A DNA stretch of 21,738 bases from Pelagophyceae sp. CCMP2097 (lineage: Eukaryota > Sar > Pelagophyceae): assembly GCA_026770575.1 (NCBI GenBank), contig MU657167.1:1007880-1029617 (forward strand). Direction: 5' to 3'. The stretch's first letter is position 1. The number at the start of each line of letters is the position of its first letter. Under the pieces are notes generated by a model, which was not told the DNA's origin, ran no database searches, and saw nothing but the letters and a program-made list of their open reading frames with translations. Shown here in pieces: positions 17,101 through 21,738 of this stretch. The position numbers and the translations under genes were made by a program.

Positions 17101-17357
17101 CGCACCAGCCTAGACGGCGCGACCACCGCGCGCAAGGGACTCGTATTTTAACGTCGTAATTTATTTGTCAAAGCCCCAACGGCCGCAGAATGGGGCATCC
17201 CCGAGAGTCACCATGATTCGAGCACCGTCCTCCGCGCCTCAAAGGCACCCGAGGTCGAGGCCGCTCGTCTCTTTTAATCGACGGTCGGCGGACTCGCCTC
17301 GGGGACCATCTGGTGTGTGTCGCCCCCGGCGGTCCGCAAAGGTGCGGGGGTCCTATT
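17101..17357. other. Convergent 3' intergenic region
   Basis: Lies between the thioesterase and the membrane-protein gene, both ending here. It contains TTTTAACGTCGT (17146-17157), also found just after the kinase stop at 3399-3410, and GTCAAAGCC at 17167-17175, like the end of the CFAP57-like gene. These may be 3'-end signals; this is inferred from recurrence alone. Confidence 0.4.
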
Positions 17358-19036
17358 TCAGTGGCCGCCCGGGCTGCTGTGGGCCCAGTGCGTGAGGAAC
17401 CTCGAGTGCTGCGGTGGTCGGTGGTAGTAGACGACAATGGCCACAGCGACGAGGCCCGTCGCGGCAGCGTCGAAGAACGCGGGCGGCTTTGGGTGTTCTG
17501 TCGCAAAGGCGAGGACGCACACCGCAGCGGGCACGGCGCCGGCGATGGCCGAGTAGACGACAGCGTCGCCCCCGCGACGCATCGCCGCGCCCAGCGCCAG
17601 GCGAGCCAGGCCGCCTAAGGTCGATCGTGCAAGACGTGTGGCGGCACCGCACGGCGGTCGACCGGAGGGGGATCGATGGGCGCTTACCGCAGACGAGGTG
17701 GGCGACGAAGAGCGACGGGGCGTGGCCCGGCCGCGCGTCTGCGAGGCCCGCCCAGGCGGCTGCTGCGGCGGCGTGCACCGCGGGCGCGCGGACGGCGGCC
17801 GAGCCGGTGCAGGCCCAGAGGCGGCGGTACGCGGTGGACGCGGCCGTCGACGCCGCGTACGCCGCCGGCAGCAGGAGGAGCGACGCGGCGAGCTGCCACG
17901 CGGCGAGGGCCGCGTTGAGGTGGCAGTGCGCCACGGGTTGAGCGTGCGCTCTCAAAGCTCTTTCTTTATACAGCGACGATGCGTGCTGCGGGACCGTCGA
18001 CGCCGCGTACACCACCGCCGCGAAGAGTCGCCGAGACGCGTGGCGCGCGCGCCGGTGATGCCCCACACGCCGGTCCAAGACGAGGGTCAAAAGGCGCGGC
18101 ACGAAGATGCATCCTAGAGACTCGTTCGACGACGCAATGCGGCCGCCGCCACGACACGCACCGAGGGCGAGGGTCATGAGGAGCGCGGCGACGACTCGGT
18201 GCCTCGGGATCGGGGGCGCGGCGATGTCCATCTCGAGGGCTTCTCGGTGTCGATTATTCGGGCCTGGGCAGACTAGTCGCCGGGGTCGCTCCCGGAGACT
18301 GCAGCGAACGCACTGCGGAGCATGTCCGCGGACGGGGCCTGGAGGTACGCGCGCTCGGCGGGCGCCCGCCGGCAGCGCCTCGCCACGGCGGCGGCCCAGC
18401 CGAGCAGCGCGTCGGCGGGCAGGGCGACGTGGACGAGGAGGACGGTGAGCGCTCTGGGCGTGCGCGCCACCGCGGCAAAGACCAGGGCCAGCGAGAGCAC
18501 GTCGAGGCATGCTATGACGGCGAGTTGCCTGCGCGGGAAGCCCGCCGCGCCGTCGACGGCCGCCGCCGACGCGGCCACCGCGGACACGTCGAAGACCGGC
18601 GGCGGCGCGCCCGCGCTCCACCTGCGGCACGAGGCGTCCCGGCCCCGCGGGCGAATAGCGCCGCCGGGGACGCACTGCGGCCGCAAGCACTTGAAGCGCC
18701 ACTCGGTAGCGCGAACGGACAACCGCGCCGCCTACGCACTCATTTGGAGGTGGCCCTTTCGGAGGTCTCGGTCGGGTTGCGTACCGTCGCGGCGAGGAGG
18801 AAACCCGCGCCGTGGGCGGCGACGTACGGCGGCACGAGCAAGACGGGGTGAAATGTCCCCACGGCCGCCGCGTCGACGGCGTACTTGAAGAGCGCTCGCT
18901 CCAGCGCGAGCGTGGCCATCAGGCCGCCGCCGGCGGCCAAGCGGCCGCCGCGCGTGCCCCCCAGGTCGTAGTCGTCGTCGTCGCTTAGTGCGGAGTTGTC
19001 GCTGAGGATGTTCGAACCACTGTTGCTCAGGTCCAT
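17358..19036 (-). CDS. Multi-pass membrane protein, family not recognised
   Basis: Five exons join in phase: 18785-19036, 18314-18674, 18162-18263, 17688-18113 and 17358-17614; introns of 110, 50, 48 and 73 bp (donors GTACGC, GTGCGT, GTGCGT, GTAAGC); 465 residues, TGA stop. The N-terminus (MDLSNSGSNILSDNSALSDDDD) is polar and acidic. Roughly eight to ten hydrophobic segments follow, such as PVLLVPPYVAAHGAGFLLAA, LAVIACLDVLSLALVFAAVA, VVAALLMTLALGCIF, AALAAWQLAASLLLLPAAY, AVVYSAIAGAVPAAVCVLAF and ATGLVAVAIVVYY. I recognise no transporter or enzyme signature. The exons could be mistaken for two genes, because exon 2 runs on to a TAG at 18273 when its donor is missed; the 50-bp intron with matching phase argues for one gene. 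The frame is open upstream to 19279, but ATG 19036 gives the more protein-like start. Confidence 0.62.
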
Positions 19037-19250
19037 GGCCGCCGCGCGGCGGCGCGCGGCGATGCGCGCGCCCGGGGGATGGAGCCGAGACGCGCACCGT
19101 GCGGCGGCGCTGCGGAGCACGCTGACCAATGCCGTCGCCAAACCTCGGAAATGTTTGCTAGATTGTGTGGCCTCCTCCAGGAGCCTGGAAAGCTGGAGCT
19201 GCGATGCTCCCCTTTGCTTTGTTTCGCGGCAGCTCCTAGGCCCGTCGAAT
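19037..19250. other. Upstream region of the membrane-protein gene
   Basis: Likely promoter and 5' UTR of the minus-strand membrane-protein gene. GC-rich at first, then mixed. A weak TTTGGCGA relative of the promoter motif lies on the minus strand near 19135-19143. No gene is supported. Confidence 0.35.
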
Positions 19251-19290
19251 TCGCAGCCGGTCGCAGCCGGCCGCAGCAAGTCGCAGCCGC
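19251..19290. repeat. Four 10-bp units (TCGCAGCCGG-like)
   Basis: Units at 19251, 19261, 19271 and 19281 read TCGCAGCCGG, TCGCAGCCGG, CCGCAGCAAG and TCGCAGCCGC. They sit at the left edge of the pyrimidine tract. Confidence 0.88.
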
Positions 19291-19298
19291 CCTTCTTT

Positions 19299-19403
19299 TA
19301 AACTTCTTTTTTTTCTTTTTTTTCTTTTTTTTCTTTTTTTTCTTTTTTTTCTTTTTTCTCTCTTTTTTTCTTCTTTTTTTCTTTTTTTTCTTCTTCTTTT
19401 TCT
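19299..19403 (+). repeat. Long pyrimidine tract, about 9-bp period (T8C)
   Basis: About 105 bases almost wholly T and C, mostly as runs of eight T separated by one C, with a few CTCTC and TTCTTC interruptions. A homopurine/homopyrimidine stretch of this length can adopt triplex (H-DNA) structure. It marks the border between gene-rich, GC-rich DNA and the AT-richer block. Confidence 0.95.
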
Positions 19404-19429
19404 AGGAATCCTACAGGGTGGGATTCCTA
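19403..19429. repeat. Short inverted repeat (9-bp arms)
   Basis: TAGGAATCC at 19403-19411 pairs with GGATTCCTA at 19421-19429 around a 9-base loop, directly after the pyrimidine tract. The same TAGGAAT word recurs in hairpins at 20686-20698 and 21489-21512. Confidence 0.85.
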
Positions 19430-19529
19430 CATGTACTACAAGGGGTATCGGCGATAAAGCCGACCTCACGTCTAAGAGCGATTTTAATTGATTCCTAATT
19501 TAATCTCGGTCTATTCTGAATCGATGCCA

Positions 19530-19583
19530 GAATCGATTCTCACACGATTTGAATAGACCCTGGAATCGATTCAGAATCGATTC
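19530..19583. repeat. Cluster of GAATCGATTC palindromes, left
   Basis: Perfect 10-bp palindromes at 19530-19539, 19563-19572 and 19574-19583, the last two 11 bp apart. Confidence 0.9.
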
Positions 19584-19905
19584 AAATGACGACCATAACC
19601 CATAAAAAGAAAATAATTACAAATTCTGGCAAAATAGTTGTCTCGAACTCAGACCCATACTAACACCATTTATCATAAATGAGTCGCGTCCGACCCAATT
19701 TTGTTATTCGGGTCTCTAGTGTGCATCTTTCATCCAGATTCGAACCCGCGTTCCGGCGGGCGAGTCTCGATCAATTACTTGACTGCATCTATGATATCCT
19801 CTCACAACATCGGGTGCACTGTGAACTGTCACAGCTTACATTAAAAGTTTCCCTTTGGTATATAAACTGTGTATTCAGAGGTCTACAACCCATCTCCCTC
19901 TCCGA

Positions 19906-19940
19906 GCGCGCTGCGCGCGCTTCGCGCGCGCGCAGCGCGC
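19906..19940. repeat. Perfect 15-bp GC hairpin
   Basis: Arms 19906-19920 and 19926-19940 consist of alternating GC with one CTG/CAG and enclose a 5-base loop (TTCGC). It stands isolated in AT-richer sequence. Confidence 0.9.
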
Positions 19941-20088
19941 GCAGCGCACCAAGCGCGAGGCCCCAGCGGCCGTCGCGGTGGCCGTTTCGAGTCGGACTCG
20001 GAGTCCACTGGCAATCGCCGGAACGCGCGAAGGCATTCGCGTCACGGCCATTCGCGCAATTCGGACAAGGCGGATTCGAATCGATGCT

Positions 20089-20109
20089 GAATCGATTCCG
20101 AATCGATTC
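20089..20109. repeat. Cluster of GAATCGATTC palindromes, right
   Basis: Perfect palindromes at 20089-20098 and 20100-20109, again 11 bp apart, with a GAATCGATTA relative at 20128. Confidence 0.9.
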
Positions 20110-20707
20110 TCGATCAAATCCAGCTGGAATCGATTACTTTCGCTCTTAGACGCACTGGCAAGTGACGCAAAGTTGTGCCTCCCAGAGGCCGCCTGCGGGG
20201 GTTGGCGTGGTCGCTATGGGCCTCCCTGCCCCCCGGGATGTCCACTACATGATCAGCCTCGAGGAGGGCGCCTTGCAAGGGCGTGAACAAGCGTTTCCCC
20301 CAATATTTTGGACTTGATAAAATCTTTATTTGCCTCTTTACCTTGATTTTGAACCGATTTTGCCTCCGTATTGCGAAGGTTCGAGCCCGGCTGTCAACTG
20401 CAGGACCGCCCGGATAAAAAAACTGGCTATGTGACGGGGCGGGTCCATACGTACTGGGGTGGTATTTGACTTGTCCCGTACGAGTGCCGCGAGTGGCGCT
20501 TCAGACGAGCCAAAACAGTCGTTCTGATTTTTAGTTCGAGCGTTTTTAACAAAAGATTTTTTGGGGCCATGGCATTTCCGGACTCAGCGCGACGTCCTCT
20601 ATGACTTCCAACAGGGCCAAACTCCAACCGACGAAAACTGCAGTTGACAGAAAGTCCCCAGCGTCATTAGCGATACCCCTTGTAGTAGGAATTCCTACTA
20701 CTTGAAA

Positions 20708-20741
20708 GGTCAATTTAAGAACCTGGTCAATTTAAGAACCG
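20708..20741. repeat. 17-bp tandem duplication
   Basis: GGTCAATTTAAGAACC occurs twice in tandem, at 20708-20724 and 20725-20741, just outside the right arm of the 19434-20687 inverted pair. Confidence 0.88.
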
Positions 20742-20799
20742 ACGAAAAAATCGACATAAGACGTTCAATATCTCAATAAGGCATTTATAAGACCCAATT

Positions 20800-20927
20800 A
20801 TTACAAGAGCGCGCCGGAGGCACACGGAGGACCCGACTTCGAGCGAAGGATACAGACAAATCCCATTGCAATGCCCACGTAAATAATTAAAATTATTTAA
20901 CTAATCGCCGAACCTTCAAATCCTCCT
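20800..20927 (+). repeat. Dispersed repeat, copy B
   Basis: Same unit as 21621-21738 in the same orientation, with a 10-base insertion (CTTCGAGCGA) after GGACCCGA and four substitutions. It is the most diverged of the three copies. Confidence 0.92.
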
Positions 20928-21314
20928 TTTTTAACAAATTTCTTATTGAGCTTATAAAAAAAATTTGCGGCCGACCAGATTCGAGCCTGTGACCAAAATC
21001 TTCTTCTATGACGATTCCAATGAGGCTCCTGCTCGACCTCCACTCCCAATTTTAGCAATCGCATCAACCACCAATCGCTAAATCGGCCGAGTTGCTGCCC
21101 CACGGCCAGACCGGATTTCGTTTTTGGCGATTCCTCGAAAAACGGCCGAAAAGACCTTTACTTCCAGCCTGCGACACGCGCCCCACCCATGGCACAGTGG
21201 CGGTGGTTCGGGCGTTCGATCGGGTCCACTGGCATCGCGTTGCGGTGGTAGTAAAGATTTTCAAGGGGCGCGTCTCCTTGGTGAGATAGGCCTCAAAATG
21301 TGACCCTCAAGCAC

Positions 21315-21443
21315 CGTAGCTCATCAGGACATGCCGAAAAAGGTGTGCGCGTCTAGGCCAGGATTGTAGCCCTGGCCGAGACGAGCATATCTGCCTATAA
21401 CGCGTACACCTTTTTCGGCACGGCATGCCCCGACGAGCTAGCG
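21315..21443. repeat. Long imperfect hairpin with inner stem
   Basis: Outer arms 21315-21352 and 21400-21443 pair over most of their length; the core TGCCGAAAAAGGTGTGCGCGT (21332-21352) has one mismatch with its partner at 21400-21420. A second stem lies inside (21351-21362 with 21371-21382, arms GTCTAGGCCAGG / CCTGGCCGAGAC). It could be a MITE-like element or a structured RNA; nothing decides between them. Confidence 0.75.
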
Positions 21444-21488
21444 TGCTCTGAAGGTTCTATAGGAAGCATCCTACTTTAAAAAAAAAGA

Positions 21489-21512
21489 TAGGAATTTTTA
21501 TCAAAATTCCTA
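21489..21512. repeat. Perfect 10-bp hairpin
   Basis: TAGGAATTTT (21489-21498) and AAAATTCCTA (21503-21512) enclose the loop TATC. A run of A precedes it. It resembles a terminator-like stem in form, but no gene lies next to it. Confidence 0.85.
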
Positions 21513-21620
21513 GAAGGATTCGGCGAGGTCAGGGCAGAGCCGTGACGGCCTGGATCACCCGAGCACCCGGTTGGAGTCCGAAAGCGAGGTTATCGCTTAA
21601 ATAAGAAATCCTATAAGCCT

Positions 21621-21738
21621 ATTACAAGAGCGCGCCGGAGGCACACGGAGGACCCGAAGGATACAGCCAAATCCCATTGCAATGCCCACGTAAATAATTG
21701 AAATTATTTAACTAATCGCTGAACTTTCAAATCCTCCT
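21621..21738 (+). repeat. Dispersed repeat, copy C (window end)
   Basis: Runs from ATTACAAGAG to the last base of the window. Its first 113 bases are identical to the reverse complement of 1-113. Together with copy A it gives the window inverted ends. Confidence 0.95.

Larger units (their letters stand above)
19469..20152. repeat. Inner inverted-repeat pair bounding about 680 bp
   Basis: CGTCTAAGAGCGA at 19469-19481 is inverted perfectly at 20140-20152; the match extends imperfectly inward to ATTGATTCC / GGAATCGAT (to 19495 and from 20126). It lies inside the 19434-20687 pair, suggesting nested elements or one element with compound ends. Confidence 0.6.
19434..20687. repeat. Inverted-repeat pair bounding about 1.25 kb
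   Basis: TACTACAAGGGGTATCG at 19434-19450 is perfectly inverted at 20671-20687 (17 bp). Both ends continue outward into TAGGAATTCC-like sequence. This could be the terminal inverted repeat of a non-autonomous element; no clear target-site duplication was found. Confidence 0.65.
19404..21738. other. AT-richer, gene-free, repeat-rich block
   Basis: About 2.3 kb whose composition differs sharply from the gene region. Only short open frames occur (the longest 156 codons, at 19679-20149, running through a GC hairpin and palindrome clusters), none with a recognisable domain or the strong third-position GC of the genes. It contains inverted-repeat pairs, palindromes, hairpins and two copies of the dispersed repeat. 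Nested remains of non-autonomous DNA elements would explain this best, but no transposase or reverse transcriptase is visible. Confidence 0.6.

Noticed and set aside
19730..19800. tRNA or tRNA-derived SINE suggested by B-box-like words (also near 20380 and 20972)
   Set aside because: TTCGAAT/TTCGAGC words are present, but the flanking bases do not form a T-stem and no cloverleaf can be drawn.
19679..20149. 156-codon open frame in the AT-rich block
   Set aside because: Runs through the GC hairpin and palindrome clusters, lacks domain features and the codon bias of the genes.
1..21738. CRISPR array, rRNA, bacterial operon or phage genes
   Set aside because: No spaced direct repeats, no rRNA sequence and no ribosome-binding-site pattern; intron structure is plainly eukaryotic.

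Overview
The window looks like nuclear DNA of a photosynthetic, flagellated eukaryote with a secondary (complex) plastid, most likely a stramenopile alga of the pelagophyte kind. The lineage is inferred; no marker gene is present. The grounds are: very GC-rich genes broken by many short introns (most 43-125 bp, about 24 placed here); a plastid-type porphobilinogen synthase whose N-terminus reads as a signal peptide followed by an ASAFAP-like junction (bipartite targeting); and axoneme-type proteins (a CFAP57-like WD40/coiled-coil protein and a MORN-repeat protein). Exon joins were found by reading frame continuity, GT/GC-AG borders and phase matching; no transcript data were available.

Layout. 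1-113 is one copy of a dispersed repeat. 336-3392 (+) is a PH-domain/MAP-kinase fusion with ten introns, two of them apparently GC-AG, and one in-frame TAG in the kinase domain. 3573-4800 (-) is porphobilinogen synthase. 5298-5726 (-) is a small unrecognised gene. 5867-7108 (-) is a MORN-repeat protein, head-to-head with 7265-13527 (+), a CFAP57-like protein of about 2054 residues, most of it in a single 5.6-kb exon. 13669-15244 (+) is a 2-oxoglutarate/Fe(II) oxygenase with an intron that appears to be made from a 34-bp tandem duplication. 15577-16132 (-) is a DUF4864-like protein, head-to-head with 16239-17100 (+), an acyl-protein thioesterase. 17358-19036 (-) is a 465-residue multi-pass membrane protein of unknown family. 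From about 19.3 kb to the end the composition changes sharply: a pyrimidine tract, then about 2.3 kb of AT-richer, gene-free DNA full of hairpins, inverted repeats and two more copies of the terminal repeat.

The genes do not form one pathway. Two pairs are divergent and probably share promoters: MORN/CFAP57 (both plausibly flagellar or cytoskeletal) and DUF4864/thioesterase. The most interesting observations are the duplication-born intron at 14738-14805, the PH-MAPK fusion with its in-frame TAG and GC-AG introns, a strong GTGCGY splice-donor preference, a TTTTAGCGA motif upstream of several genes, and a 113-bp repeat that stands as identical inverted copies at the two ends of the window.
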